Made by a program: the position numbers and the translations under genes. A DNA stretch of 64,000 bases from the NCBI GenBank assembly GCA_024403995.1, contig JAKSQT010000003.1, positions 19,629 through 83,628 on the forward strand, written 5' to 3'. This document shows, piece by piece, positions 1 to 9,432 of the stretch (the first letter of the stretch is position 1; the number at the start of each line of letters is the position of its first letter). Origin of the DNA: Ruminococcus sp. (GTDB lineage Bacteria > Bacillota > Clostridia > Oscillospirales > Ruminococcaceae). The notes beneath the pieces are model-generated. The model was given only the letters and a program-made list of their open reading frames with translations, was not told the origin of the DNA and did no database searches.

Positions 1-105
1 ATTGAAGGCAGTATCTTCACAACAGTAGTTCTCGGCGGCGGATGCTTTATATTGCTGAAATTGCTGCAAAAGAAAAATTCAGAGCCTGAAACAGAAAAAA
101 AATAA
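1..105 (+). CDS. C-terminal end of a membrane-anchored protein (partial)
   Basis: An open frame runs in from the window edge and stops with TAA at 103-105. The visible 34 residues are a short hydrophobic stretch (TTVVLGGGCFILLKLL) followed by a charged tail rich in Lys and Glu. This looks like a C-terminal transmembrane anchor with a cytoplasmic tail. The family cannot be named from so little sequence. A rho-independent terminator follows at once, so the gene ends its transcript here. Confidence 0.6.
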   Translation: MEGSIFTTVVLGGGCFILLKLLQKKNSEPETEKK

Positions 106-111
106 AATAAT

Positions 112-153
112 CGGTCGGCATAATATAATCTATTGTGCTGACCGTCTTTTTAT
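112..153 (+). terminator. Rho-independent terminator
   Basis: The 9-nt arms CGGTCGGCA (112-120) and TGCTGACCG (136-144) pair with one mismatch and are followed by a T-rich run at 145-152. It lies just after the stop of the partial gene and separates it from the esterase gene. Confidence 0.8.
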
Positions 154-213
154 GGTAAAATATAGTAAAGCACCGAATGATTTGCGGTGAAAAAATATTT
201 CGGAGGTAATACT

Positions 214-1263
214 ATGAAGAAAATAGCTGTTCTTTCAGCCGCATTGGCATTTTTACTGATGCTGGGCGCAAAGCCGCCGATGAATGACGATTTCAGAAAG
301 CAGACAGTCAGAATCATGCCTCTTGGAGATTCAATAACTGATGGTTTCTGGACAAACGGCGGCTATAGAAAATACCTTGACTATAAACTGACCGAGGAGG
401 GCTACAGCGGTATAGATTTTGTAGGCCCGCAGGGAAGCGACAAGGCATCGTTCACCTATAACGGCAAAAATTTTGAGTATGACAACAACCATGCAGGCTA
501 CAGCGGATATACCATAAAGGATATAAACGGCGGATTTTTCGGCAAGCTCAACGGCATTACCGAGACTTTGCAGAAAGGCGGATATATGGAGAAATATTCG
601 CCTGACATCGTACTTCTGCAAATCGGTACAAACGATGTTTTCAACGGTCATCTTGACGGCTCGGAACAGAGGCTGAATGAGCTTATTGACTATATTCTCG
701 GAAAAATGAGCAGCAGCGGAGTGATCTTCCTTTCAACAATTCCCGATATCAGTACTTCCGTCGGCATGATGGATACCAATATGCAGGCGGATGTCGATGC
801 ATTCAACAAAATCGTTCAGGGAACAGCAGATAAATACAAAAGTGCAGGAAAAAACGTTGTATTCGTTGATATACACAGCGTTATCAATCCTGATACAGAC
901 CTCCATGACGGAATACATCCAAGTGAGGAGGGCTATGAGAAAATAGGACTTTACTGGGCGGCAGTAATTGACAGCTATCTGAGTACAAATGCAGCACAGG
1001 GAACTACTTCAACAACTGTGAAAACTTCGCTTTGCGGCGATGCAAATAACGACAGCAAAGTGAATCTTGCGGATACTGTCATGATAATGCAGGCGCTTGT
1101 AAATCCGGATAAATTCGGAAGAGTGGGCACTGACAGCAGCCACATCACGCCGCAGGGCTGGGCAAACGCAGACTGTTCAGGTTCAGGTGACGGCGTTACG
1201 CTGAATGATGCCCTTGCAATACAGAAATATATGCTTGAACTTATTGACAAACTGCCTGAATAA
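214..1263 (+). CDS. CE3 family acetyl xylan esterase (SGNH hydrolase) with C-terminal dockerin
   Basis: Secreted esterase of 349 residues that probably removes acetyl groups from xylan as part of a cellulosome. The start at 214 is chosen because GGAGGT lies at 202-207; an in-frame GTG at 187 has no such site. Residues 1-20 form a signal peptide. The SGNH block I motif PLGDSITDG holds the nucleophile Ser40. QIGTNDV is the block with the Asn, and HDGIHP supplies Asp232 and His235. From about residue 272 a type I dockerin follows, with two calcium-loop repeats (GDANNDSKVNLAD and a second around GSGDGVTLNDA) separated by a longer linker than usual. CE3-dockerin proteins are known from Ruminococcus flavefaciens. 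Cohesin partner is unknown. It is followed by a convergent tadA gene across a long hairpin. Confidence 0.93.
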   Translation: MKKIAVLSAALAFLLMLGAKPPMNDDFRKQTVRIMPLGDSITDGFWTNGGYRKYLDYKLTEEGYSGIDFVGPQGSDKASFTYNGKNFEYDNNHAGYSGYTIKDINGGFFGKLNGITETLQKGGYMEKYSPDIVLLQIGTNDVFNGHLDGSEQRLNELIDYILGKMSSSGVIFLSTIPDISTSVGMMDTNMQADVDAFNKIVQGTADKYKSAGKNVVFVDIHSVINPDTDLHDGIHPSEEGYEKIGLYWAAVIDSYLSTNAAQGTTSTTVKTSLCGDANNDSKVNLADTVMIMQALVNPDKFGRVGTDSSHITPQGWANADCSGSGDGVTLNDALAIQKYMLELIDKLPE

Positions 1264-1269
1264 AAAATA

Positions 1270-1400
1270 AGCATGGCGCTTGACAGCGACACTGATATAG
1301 AAACTTTACTCTTTATCGGGGGCAAACCTTTCTGAGGAAGGGTTTCCCTCAATAATCAGTACAAAACTTCTATATCAGTGTCGCTGTCAATTACCATGCT
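1270..1400. repeat. Long hairpin repeat, copy 1, between convergent genes
   Basis: Arms of 33 nt (1270-1302 and 1368-1400) are inverted copies differing at only three positions. They enclose a G/C/A-rich core (about 1315-1352, containing CGGGGGCAAACCTTTCTGAG and GGGTTTCCCTCAATAA) that recurs near 15.7, 57.0 and 60.9 kb. It fills the gap between the esterase and tadA, so it probably works as a bidirectional terminator. The right arm abuts the tadA stop codon. Confidence 0.8.
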
Positions 1401-1401
1401 T

Positions 1402-1863
1402 TTATGTTTTTTTCTTTTTTATGCGAAGTTCTTTGAAAAATGCAGACAGGACCGCCGAGCATTCTTCCTCAAGCACACCGCCTGTGACTGTCGGGCGGTA
1501 ATTGTAGGGATACTCAAACATTTTCTGAACTGACACTGCCGAGCCGCTTTTAAAGTCATATGCGCCGAAAATAACGTCATCTATTCGTGAATTGATTATC
1601 GCACCGCAGCACATCGGGCACGGTTCAAGCGTGACATAAATGGCGCATTCAGGCAGTCTCCAGCCTCCGAGTCTGCGGCAGGCTTCGTCAATTGCGATTA
1701 TTTCCGCATGGGCAAGGGCATTTTTTGCGGTCTCACGTTTATTTCTTCCCTCGCCGACGATTTCTCCCGTAGTTTTTTTCACCACGACTGCACCAACGGG
1801 AACTTCGCCCTCTTTGAAAGCTTCTTCAGCAAGTTCAAGGGCACGTTTCATGAATTTTTCCAT
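1402..1863 (-). CDS. tadA: tRNA-specific adenosine deaminase TadA
   Basis: 153-residue zinc deaminase that converts adenosine 34 of tRNA-Arg(ACG) to inosine. The HAE motif (HAEIIAIDEA) gives the zinc-binding His and the catalytic Glu, and PCPMCC supplies the two zinc cysteines. The N-terminal block FMKRALELAEEAFKEGEVPVGAV (quoted in part: EGEVPVGAV) and the overall length are typical of bacterial TadA. It starts three bases after the stop of the upstream CPBP protease gene, so the two are likely cotranscribed. The C-terminus is lysine-rich. Nothing looks damaged. Confidence 0.95.
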   Translation of the reverse strand: MEKFMKRALELAEEAFKEGEVPVGAVVVKKTTGEIVGEGRNKRETAKNALAHAEIIAIDEACRRLGGWRLPECAIYVTLEPCPMCCGAIINSRIDDVIFGAYDFKSGSAVSVQKMFEYPYNYRPTVTGGVLEEECSAVLSAFFKELRIKKKKT

Positions 1864-1866
1864 AGC

Positions 1867-3024
1867 TTACAGCACCATTTTCAATACAGCAGCAAGTATG
1901 CATATGAATACCACTACCGGGAGTGGATAGCCTTTTATCAGGAAAAATCCACGCTTATAGGCAGGAACTTCCGATTCGTATACAGAGTAGTATTCTCTCT
2001 TTTCCCTCATCAGATAGAGCGAAATGAGCGTAACAACGCTGAGTGCGAACACGGCAAGCATGAACATATTTCTTTCAAGAAAAACATCACGCTTTAAAAC
2101 AGTTTCGATAATGACTATTGCAAGGCGGTATATCTTGTATACCATCTGTACAAAAATTGCTGTATAGACCGAGCCTGAACGCACCATGCCTGAGCCTGCA
2201 ACTATTGATATGAGAATTACGGCAGGCATTTCCGAGAAGTCCTGAACAAGAAATCCTGACATCAATGCGGTCACTATAACTGCGAACCAGTCACCAAACT
2301 GCCGCAGGGCGGTGAAAATCGCACCACGGAAAAGCAGTTCCGAGAAAATTGAGAGAATAATGATATCATAGACGGTATAGACCAGAAATTCGGTCTGTCC
2401 CCATACAGAGACATCAGCATCAAGCTTCATGAAGTAGCTGAAAAGCTGAACTGTGCTGCCCGAATAGATATTCGGCAGTGAGACAACAGTGCTGACAGCA
2501 AGGCATATGCATAGAGAACGCACAAGGTCGGCAGGGTGTATCATGGTATGCATGACTCGTGAATCGCTTGGGAGCCGCAGTTCCTTTTTCAGGTATATAG
2601 CGGGAATTATCGTTTTCATGAAAGAAGTTGCGATAAGGGCGATAACCATTTCTTTTCTGCCGCCGCTTAATGGGGCATTGAAGAATGTACTGTAAATATT
2701 AAATCCGAGGTAATCAAAAAGCTGTATAATGAGCTGACTGATGACCGTGTCTATTGAGATCCAGATAAGCATTGCAATGCCGATGATACGGGCGATCTTT
2801 CCGAGTGTTTCGGCTTCTGCATCGGCAAGATTAGGTGCTTTGAAGCCTTTGCTTTCGATGTAGACGCTTTCTTTTTTATTCACTTCAAAGTTGAAGGCGT
2901 ATGGATTTTGTTTGTTTTTACGCCATCGCTTGAAATTCATGTTATATATTTCGCCTTGGGTATCGTAATTGTATTCTTCTACTACATTAATTATATCTTT
3001 TGAGTAATTGGTGAAATCTTTCAT
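1867..3024 (-). CDS. CPBP family intramembrane metalloprotease
   Basis: 385-residue polytopic membrane protein of the CAAX protease/bacteriocin-processing (CPBP) family. The diagnostic motif is SELLFRGAIF, with the Glu-x-x-x-Arg arrangement of motif 1. Roughly eight hydrophobic segments follow a hydrophilic N-terminal region of about 65 residues. The start at 3024 is preferred because a purine-rich SD-like run (AAGGGGGTG on the coding strand) precedes it; an ATG at 3075 would add 17 residues that do not look conserved. Substrate is unknown. In Firmicutes the family is linked to peptide maturation or immunity, but no bacteriocin gene is visible here. It precedes tadA with a 3-nt gap. Confidence 0.85.
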   Translation of the reverse strand: MKDFTNYSKDIINVVEEYNYDTQGEIYNMNFKRWRKNKQNPYAFNFEVNKKESVYIESKGFKAPNLADAEAETLGKIARIIGIAMLIWISIDTVISQLIIQLFDYLGFNIYSTFFNAPLSGGRKEMVIALIATSFMKTIIPAIYLKKELRLPSDSRVMHTMIHPADLVRSLCICLAVSTVVSLPNIYSGSTVQLFSYFMKLDADVSVWGQTEFLVYTVYDIIILSIFSELLFRGAIFTALRQFGDWFAVIVTALMSGFLVQDFSEMPAVILISIVAGSGMVRSGSVYTAIFVQMVYKIYRLAIVIIETVLKRDVFLERNMFMLAVFALSVVTLISLYLMREKREYYSVYESEVPAYKRGFFLIKGYPLPVVVFICILAAVLKMVL

Positions 3025-3197
3025 TCTCCCACCCCCTTCTGTCTGTATGTACTGAGAGTAATACGTTATCAGCAATTTACAAAGCTGACATTGAAAGGTT
3101 GTTACAATACCTCATATTAATATTATCATATTTTGTATTCATTCGTGTTATTATTTAAGATACATTTCATTAAATATTTGTAAATCCGTAAAAGAAA

Positions 3198-5039
3198 TTA
3201 ACTGTTTTGCTGTGGGTTTTCGAGTAAATATTCGGCAATACGCTTACAAAACTGTTCTCCGTATTTCTCCGCTTTGACTTTTCCGACACCGGCGACTTTC
3301 ATAAACTGCGGAATAGTTGTGGGCTTGATGCGGCACATATCCCTGAGAGCAGAGTCTGAAAAAACGATGTATGCCGGCACAAGCTCCTTTGAGGCAATAG
3401 CGCTCCTGAGACGTTTAAGCTCCATAAACAGGAAGTCATCCGTGCCGACAGCCGCAGCTTTTTTGGCGGCAGGCTTTTTCTCTTTTGGAAGTTTCATGGT
3501 CAATTGCTTTTTGTCACGGAGTATCTCTGCTGATTTAGCCGTAAGCCTTACCTGCGGATAGTCGCCTTCAGTTACGGAGATATAGCCGTATTCTGCAAGA
3601 TAATCCAGTTCTGAGCGGAGCTTTTTCGGTGTAGTTTCAGCCATAATTCCATAGGTGGACAGTTTGTCAAAGCCGAGATTCAGCAGTTTTTCATTTTTGC
3701 TGCCACGGAGTATCTCTGTTATCATGACCTTGCCATAGTCACGTCCTGATGCCTGATGGACACGGTAAATGCACGAAAGTATTTTCTGCGAGTCGATCGT
3801 GATGTCAACAGTCTCAAATCCGTCGGTGCAGTTTGAACATTTGCCGCAGAAATTTGATGGTTTTTCACCGAAATATTTCAGCATGAATCCCCTGAGACAG
3901 TCAGTCGTAGTGCAGTAGAATGTCATTTGTTTCAGGCGTTCAAGGTCTTTTTCGAGCATGGCTTTGCGGTCACTGTCGGAGAGTTCCTCGTTTTCCTCAC
4001 GGGAGTTTTCAATCATGAAACGGTTCGTGCGGACATCCGAAGCGCTGTAGAGGAGCGTACATTCCGCAGGTTCGCCGTCACGTCCTGCACGTCCTGCCTC
4101 CTGATAGTAGCTTTCGGGATCTTTTGGCATATTATAATGTATAACGAATGAAACGTTGGATTTGTCGATGCCCATGCCGAAAGCGTTGGTGGCGACCATT
4201 ATCTGTTTACGGTCAAAGATGAAATCCTCCTGATTCTGTCTGCGTTCCGAGTCCGGCAGTCCTGCGTGATATCGTGATGCAGAATAGCCGTCATTGCATA
4301 GCTTTTCGCAGACAGACTCCACATTTTTTCGTGAAAGACAGTAGACGATGCCGCTTTTGCCGCTGTAGCCTTCAAGCAGCTTTACAAGCGCCTTGTATTT
4401 GTTGTCGGGATGCTGAACGGAAAAGAACAGGTTGCTTCTGTCATAGCCTGTGGTCACGGTGAACGGTTCATTAAGTTCAAGGAGAGAGATTATGTCTTTC
4501 TGGACTTCATTTGTGGCAGTTGCGGTGAATGCGCTTACTACGGGGCGATCTGGCAGACCTGCGATAAATCCTGCGATTCTAAGATAGCTTGAACGGAAAT
4601 CCTGTCCCCATTGTGAAACGCAGTGAGCTTCATCAACAGTCACCATTGCGATTTTTGTGTTTGAGGCAAAAGAGACAAATTCAGGTGCATCAAGGCGCTC
4701 GGGAGCAATGTATAATATTTTGCACATTCCGTTATAGAGTGCGGAAAATGCATAGCGGTATTCTTCGGCGCTGAGCGAACTGTTGATGCATACGGCATTT
4801 ATGCCTGCGGAATTAAGGGCACTGACCTGATCCTTCATCAGCGAGATAAGAGGGGAGATAACTATCGTCAGTCCGTCCATGAGAACGGCAGGTATCTGGT
4901 AGCAGACCGACTTGCCTGCACCTGTGGGCATAATGCCGAGAACATCTCTTCCGCCGAGAATATTATCGATAAGCTCCTCCTGTCCTTTTCGGAAAGAGTC
5001 GTGACCAAAGTATTCTTTTAGTATGCTGAATTTGTCCAC
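3198..5039 (-). CDS. recQ: ATP-dependent DNA helicase RecQ
   Basis: 3'-5' superfamily 2 helicase used in recombination repair. Walker A is seen as MPTGAGKS, the DExH box as DEAH (VDEAHCVSQWG), motif VI as QEAGRAGRDG, and the zinc-binding cysteines lie in the FCGKCSNC region. An HRDC domain closes the protein (VPAYIVFSDSALRDM, then VAGVGKVKAEKYGEQF). I chose the GTG at 5039, 6 nt after AAGGA. An ATG at 5057 and a longer frame from 5126 have no ribosome site, and the longest one reads into the MITE-like element just upstream. At 613 residues it has normal RecQ length. Confidence 0.95.
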   Translation of the reverse strand: MDKFSILKEYFGHDSFRKGQEELIDNILGGRDVLGIMPTGAGKSVCYQIPAVLMDGLTIVISPLISLMKDQVSALNSAGINAVCINSSLSAEEYRYAFSALYNGMCKILYIAPERLDAPEFVSFASNTKIAMVTVDEAHCVSQWGQDFRSSYLRIAGFIAGLPDRPVVSAFTATATNEVQKDIISLLELNEPFTVTTGYDRSNLFFSVQHPDNKYKALVKLLEGYSGKSGIVYCLSRKNVESVCEKLCNDGYSASRYHAGLPDSERRQNQEDFIFDRKQIMVATNAFGMGIDKSNVSFVIHYNMPKDPESYYQEAGRAGRDGEPAECTLLYSASDVRTNRFMIENSREENEELSDSDRKAMLEKDLERLKQMTFYCTTTDCLRGFMLKYFGEKPSNFCGKCSNCTDGFETVDITIDSQKILSCIYRVHQASGRDYGKVMITEILRGSKNEKLLNLGFDKLSTYGIMAETTPKKLRSELDYLAEYGYISVTEGDYPQVRLTAKSAEILRDKKQLTMKLPKEKKPAAKKAAAVGTDDFLFMELKRLRSAIASKELVPAYIVFSDSALRDMCRIKPTTIPQFMKVAGVGKVKAEKYGEQFCKRIAEYLLENPQQNS

Positions 5040-5065
5040 CTGTATTCCTTCTTTCATTATTATAA

Positions 5066-5225
5066 AGGGCACCTCTAAAAACCCCTTCTGAGAAAAAACA
5101 GCTATGTACAGCATATGCTGTGTCAATCCCTCTCGGAGTGCGACAGCACGCCTTCAAGGGCTTTCCTTGCATCTGCTGCACCTATCTGTTTTTTCTTACT
5201 CAAAACGGGTTTTTAGAGATGCCCT
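5066..5225. mobile_element. MITE-like element with about 36-bp terminal inverted repeats
   Basis: The ends are inverted copies: AGGGCACCTCTAAAAACCCC from 5066 and, read on the other strand from 5225, AGGGCATCTCTAAAAACCCG. Similarity continues through TTCTGAG and a poly-A/ACAG stretch for about 36 nt. The interior of roughly 90 nt holds no gene. It sits immediately upstream of recQ and is non-autonomous if mobile. No clear target-site duplication was seen, only AT-rich flanks. Confidence 0.7.
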
Positions 5226-5402
5226 AAATATTATTCTATCATAAAACTGTATTTATTTCAATAGGAATCTGAATGGCACATCCTGAATCGTCAACTACGC
5301 TTCCATTGTGAAATATTAACATATTGCCAAGCCGTTTTTCTACGTTTCAATGTCATGATTTTACTTTTCGTCATTTTGTGCACCTAATCTGTATTTTGTG
5401 GG

Positions 5403-5432
5403 TTGAAAGTGAATATTTTGATGTGGTATAGT
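5403..5432 (+). promoter_or_regulatory. Putative sigma-A promoter for the xylanase gene
   Basis: TTGAAA (5403-5408) and TATAGT (5427-5432) are 18 nt apart, about 90 nt before the xylanase start. Match to consensus is moderate. The rest of the 5226-5519 gap is AT-rich and shows nothing else. Confidence 0.45.
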
Positions 5433-5519
5433 ATTCTTATAGCTGAAATGAATCGTTATGGGATGATATATAATTAATATATTATATAAAATCCTAAATT
5501 TACTAAAGGAGGAAAAAGT

Positions 5520-8500
5520 ATGACATTCAAACGAATTGCGTCAGCACTGACTGCATTAGCTTGCTGCACGAGCATAATGACAGTGCTGCCGGAAATTACT
5601 GACAAAACTTATGCCGCTGCTGCGGTATCAAACGACTTTGAAGTGACATACGGAGGCTGGTACAGCACAAATGATCAGGCTGAACTCACAGCAGTCTCAA
5701 ATGAAGGCTTCAATGGTTCACGAGGCATGATCGTTTCGGGAAGACAATCTGCCGAAGACGGTGCCGCTTCTTCAAAGGGCTTCTATCTCTGGGGCGACAC
5801 AAAATATGACTACAGCGTTCAGGTTTACAGCGAAACAGACGAGGTATTCCACATCTCACTTCTCTATAAGGATATGGAAACCGACAAGGAAACAACTGTT
5901 GAACTTGCTTCTGAAAAAGTCAAGGCCGGCGAATGGACTGAGATATCAGCTTCATACAAAGCTCCTGCAAATACATATGAATATCTCGTTACTATCACAA
6001 CCGAAAGCACAAATGACTTTGCTTTCGATGACTTCAAGGTAACAGCAAAGGAAAAGGTTTCCGCTAAGGCTGCCCCTGCAGGCATGGGCCTTAAAAATGA
6101 ATTTGCAAGCTACGGTTTCCGTGTAGGCAACATCTTCAACGGAAATACCATTAAAAATTCAGGTATCGTTGCAAATATCCTCAAGGACTGCAGCGGTGTT
6201 GAGTGTGAAAACGAGACAAAGCCTGATGCAACTCTTGTTCTGAATGGCTCAAGCGATACAAACGTAAAGGTATCTCTCAGCAGAGCTGCTGCAATTATTG
6301 ATTTCTGCGTAGAAAACGGAATCGGCTTCCGTGGACATACCCTTGTATGGCACAGCCAGACACCGGAAGCTTTCTTTAAACAGGGCTTCAATCAGTCTTC
6401 TTCATATGTTGATGTAAATACTATGAATAAGCGTATGGAAAGCTATATCAAGAATATGTTCAACGCTTATGCAACACAGTATCCTACACTTGACCTCTAT
6501 GCATACGATGTCTGCAACGAGTGTATCAGCGACAGCAACGGCGGCGCAAGAGGCAAGGGCGTTGGAAACGGCAACTCTCCTTGGGTAGCTGTTTACGGCG
6601 ACAACAGCTTCATCGAAAAGGCTTTCACTTATGCAAGACAGTACGCTCCTAAGACCTGTAAGCTGTTCTATAACGACTATAATGAGTATATGACAGCCGG
6701 CAACAAAAAGAGCGGTATCTATAATCTTGTAAAATCACTCTACGGCAAGGGCATTCTCGACGGTATGGGAATGCAGTCACACGTTCCTGCAAATGCTACG
6801 GGCTTCGCAGGCACAGTTGATTACTTGCAGGCTATGGACGATTATCTCGGAATAGGCTGTGACGTTCAGGTTACAGAGCTTGATATCTCTCTTGAAAGCG
6901 GAAAATATTCACTTCAGGATCAGGCTAACAAGTACAAAGCTATCTTCCAGCACGCTATGGAGCACAACGCAAGCAACAAGGCTGGTGCAGGCAAGGTAAC
7001 ACTTATCCAGATCTGGGGACCTAATGACGCTAACTCATGGCTCTCATCCGGTTCAAATGCACTTCTCTATGATTCAAACAATCAGCCAAAACTCGCTTAC
7101 AATACTCTCATAGGCATGGTTCCTGAGAGCCAGTGGGTTCCGAATGATCAGCTCAACTATGGCAGCGGCACAATTTCAATTCCTGAACCTGAGCCGAATG
7201 AATACGGCTGGTGGTATCAGTGCGGATTTGAAGACGGTACAAGCGACTGGGGTGACAGAGGCGGAAACACAGTTGAACAGTCAAACAAGGAACACTATGT
7301 TCAGAGCAATTCACTCTTTGTTTCAGGAAGAACTTCCGAGTGGATGGGCGCTATATATACTCTTAATTCAAGAGTTTTCAAGCCCGGCGAAGCTTATTCA
7401 TTCAGCGCTCACGTTAAGCAGAATTCAGGCGAAAGCGTAAAGTTCATGATGAAGCTTGAATATACAGATGCAAGCGGCGAAACAGCTTATGATGAAATTG
7501 CTAATGTAACTGCTCCGGACGGCGCATGGGCACAGCTTATCAATACCGAGTATACTATTCCTTCAGATGCTTCCGGCGTAAAGATATATGTTGAAACAGA
7601 ATCATCACTTACAGACTTCTATCTTGATGAGTGCATTGGTGCTAAAAAAGGTGTAGGTATCCAGGGCGAAGGTCAGCCAGATCTTCCGGCAGATCCAAGC
7701 ACAGCTATCCGTGGCGATATCACATTCGACGGTTCTATCGATGCTCTTGACGTTGCAGTCGGCAGAAGTCTCCTTACATCAGGTTCACTTGATGCTGCAA
7801 CAAAGAAGGCTGCTGACGCTGACAAGAACGGCAAATACGAAATCAACGACCTCGTACTCATTCAGCAGTACGTTCTCGGAAAAATAAGCGAATTCCCGAC
7901 CGAAAAGGTTGAGGTGGATACATCTGCTATGGCACAGAAATTCTCATCAGTTAAACTTGCTGAAAGCTGGAAGAAAGAGGGAGAAAACAATCCTCTCTAT
8001 ACACAGCGTTTCGGTGCAGACCCGGGATTTATGGTATACAAGGACAGACTCTATGTATACACAACAAACGATGCATTTGAATACAATGGCAACCAGATGA
8101 AGGAAAACAGTTACGATGTCGGCACAATTAACTGCTGTTCATCTTCTGACCTTGTAAACTGGACTGACCACGGCGCTATCCCTGTTGCAGGCAGAAACGG
8201 CAGAACACAGGGCGGCGTAGCAAGCTGGGCTTCATGCTCATGGGCTCCTGATGCTTGCTGGAAGACCATCAACGGCAAAGACAAGTTCTTCCTCTATTTC
8301 GCAAACAGCGGCGGCGGTATCGGCGTTCTTACAGCTGACAGCCCGACAGGTCCTTGGAAAGATCCACTCGGTCATGCACTCCTCACAGGCGGTTCACCAA
8401 ACTGCAGCGATGTTGTATGGATGTTCGACCCGGGCGTAATGGTTGACGATGACGGCACAGGCTACCTGTTCTTCGGCGGCGGTGTTGACAACAGAGACAA

Positions 8501-9353
8501 GGCTAATCCTAAGACAGGCAGATGCGTAAAACTCGGCGACGATATGATCTCACTCGCAGGCACACCTGTTACAATGGAAACTCCATACCTCTTTGAGGAC
8601 TCAAGCATTATCAAGATAGGCAATACCTACTACTATTCATACTGCTCCAACTGGAATGTTCCGGGCGGTACAAACATCAACGGTTCTTCATTCGGCAGCG
8701 GCGATATCTGCTATATGACTTCAAACAGCCCGCTCGGCCCATGGACAAAGTCACAGTTCGCAGGCCGTGTATTTGCTAACACAGGCGGTCAGGGACTTGA
8801 TAAGGGCGGAAATAACCACCACTCTATCGTATTCTTCAAGGATAAGTACTATGTACTCTATCACACAAGAGTTGTTGAGAACCGTATGGGCATCAACCTC
8901 AACTACCGTTCACCAAGCATAAGCGAATGTACACTTTCAAACGGCAAGCTCTCATGCTCAGGTTCACACAAGGGTGTAAGCCAGCTTGAAGCTCTCGATC
9001 CGTACACAACAGTACAGGCTGAAACAATGTCCAGCCAGTCCAAGAACATCAAGGTTGACGGACTTATGGATACTAAGGTTTCAGGCGGCGCAGGCGAATG
9101 GATCAAGGTTAGCGGCGTTGACTTCGGTTCAGGTGCTTCAGGACTTACTGTTAAGGCATCTTCAAAGAACGGCGCAGTTATCAAGGTTTGCAAGGGCGGC
9201 ACAACAGGTGAAGCTATTGCTTACGTTGAAGTTCCGGCAGGCGGCAGCGTTGCAGAGATCGAAGGCGCTGTATGCGGCGATGCATCAGGCAAGACTGATA
9301 TCTACTTTGAATTCAGCGGAGACGTTACATTCGACTCCTGGTGCTTCTCATAA
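5520..9353 (+). CDS. Bifunctional cellulosomal xylanase: CBM22-GH10-CBM22-dockerin-GH43-CBM6
   Basis: 1277-residue secreted enzyme for arabinoxylan. After a signal peptide (1-33) come a CBM22-like module (about 37-180) and a GH10 endoxylanase (about 185-555). GH10 has acid/base Glu334 in DVCNEC and nucleophile Glu453 in TELDIS. A second CBM22-like module spans about 560-710. An internal dockerin lies at about 728-792 (GDITFDGSIDALDVAVGRSL, then DADKNGKYEINDLVLIQQYV). The GH43 domain (about 815-1130) has likely base Asp834 (ADPGF), modulator Asp970 (MFDPGVMVDDDG) and acid Glu1026 (LFEDSSII). A CBM6-like C-terminus starts near 1145. GH43 activity is probably arabinofuranosidase or xylosidase; which one cannot be read here. 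The SD AAAGGAGG is well placed. A dockerin between two catalytic halves is typical of R. flavefaciens. Confidence 0.95.
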   Translation: MTFKRIASALTALACCTSIMTVLPEITDKTYAAAAVSNDFEVTYGGWYSTNDQAELTAVSNEGFNGSRGMIVSGRQSAEDGAASSKGFYLWGDTKYDYSVQVYSETDEVFHISLLYKDMETDKETTVELASEKVKAGEWTEISASYKAPANTYEYLVTITTESTNDFAFDDFKVTAKEKVSAKAAPAGMGLKNEFASYGFRVGNIFNGNTIKNSGIVANILKDCSGVECENETKPDATLVLNGSSDTNVKVSLSRAAAIIDFCVENGIGFRGHTLVWHSQTPEAFFKQGFNQSSSYVDVNTMNKRMESYIKNMFNAYATQYPTLDLYAYDVCNECISDSNGGARGKGVGNGNSPWVAVYGDNSFIEKAFTYARQYAPKTCKLFYNDYNEYMTAGNKKSGIYNLVKSLYGKGILDGMGMQSHVPANATGFAGTVDYLQAMDDYLGIGCDVQVTELDISLESGKYSLQDQANKYKAIFQHAMEHNASNKAGAGKVTLIQIWGPNDANSWLSSGSNALLYDSNNQPKLAYNTLIGMVPESQWVPNDQLNYGSGTISIPEPEPNEYGWWYQCGFEDGTSDWGDRGGNTVEQSNKEHYVQSNSLFVSGRTSEWMGAIYTLNSRVFKPGEAYSFSAHVKQNSGESVKFMMKLEYTDASGETAYDEIANVTAPDGAWAQLINTEYTIPSDASGVKIYVETESSLTDFYLDECIGAKKGVGIQGEGQPDLPADPSTAIRGDITFDGSIDALDVAVGRSLLTSGSLDAATKKAADADKNGKYEINDLVLIQQYVLGKISEFPTEKVEVDTSAMAQKFSSVKLAESWKKEGENNPLYTQRFGADPGFMVYKDRLYVYTTNDAFEYNGNQMKENSYDVGTINCCSSSDLVNWTDHGAIPVAGRNGRTQGGVASWASCSWAPDACWKTINGKDKFFLYFANSGGGIGVLTADSPTGPWKDPLGHALLTGGSPNCSDVVWMFDPGVMVDDDGTGYLFFGGGVDNRDKANPKTGRCVKLGDDMISLAGTPVTMETPYLFEDSSIIKIGNTYYYSYCSNWNVPGGTNINGSSFGSGDICYMTSNSPLGPWTKSQFAGRVFANTGGQGLDKGGNNHHSIVFFKDKYYVLYHTRVVENRMGINLNYRSPSISECTLSNGKLSCSGSHKGVSQLEALDPYTTVQAETMSSQSKNIKVDGLMDTKVSGGAGEWIKVSGVDFGSGASGLTVKASSKNGAVIKVCKGGTTGEAIAYVEVPAGGSVAEIEGAVCGDASGKTDIYFEFSGDVTFDSWCFS

Positions 9354-9386
9354 GTTTTTTCCATATTTCTGTCATACGTTTTGCAG

Positions 9387-9414
9387 AACCGTACCTTTCG
9401 GGGTACGGTTTTGC
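9387..9414 (+). terminator. Terminator after the xylanase gene
   Basis: The perfect 9-bp stem AACCGTACC (9387-9395) / GGTACGGTT (9402-9410) has only a short T run after it. It overlaps the leader of the next gene (GTG at 9433), so it may act as an attenuator rather than a full stop. Confidence 0.6.
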
Positions 9415-9432
9415 GCATTTGGAGGCAAGTAA

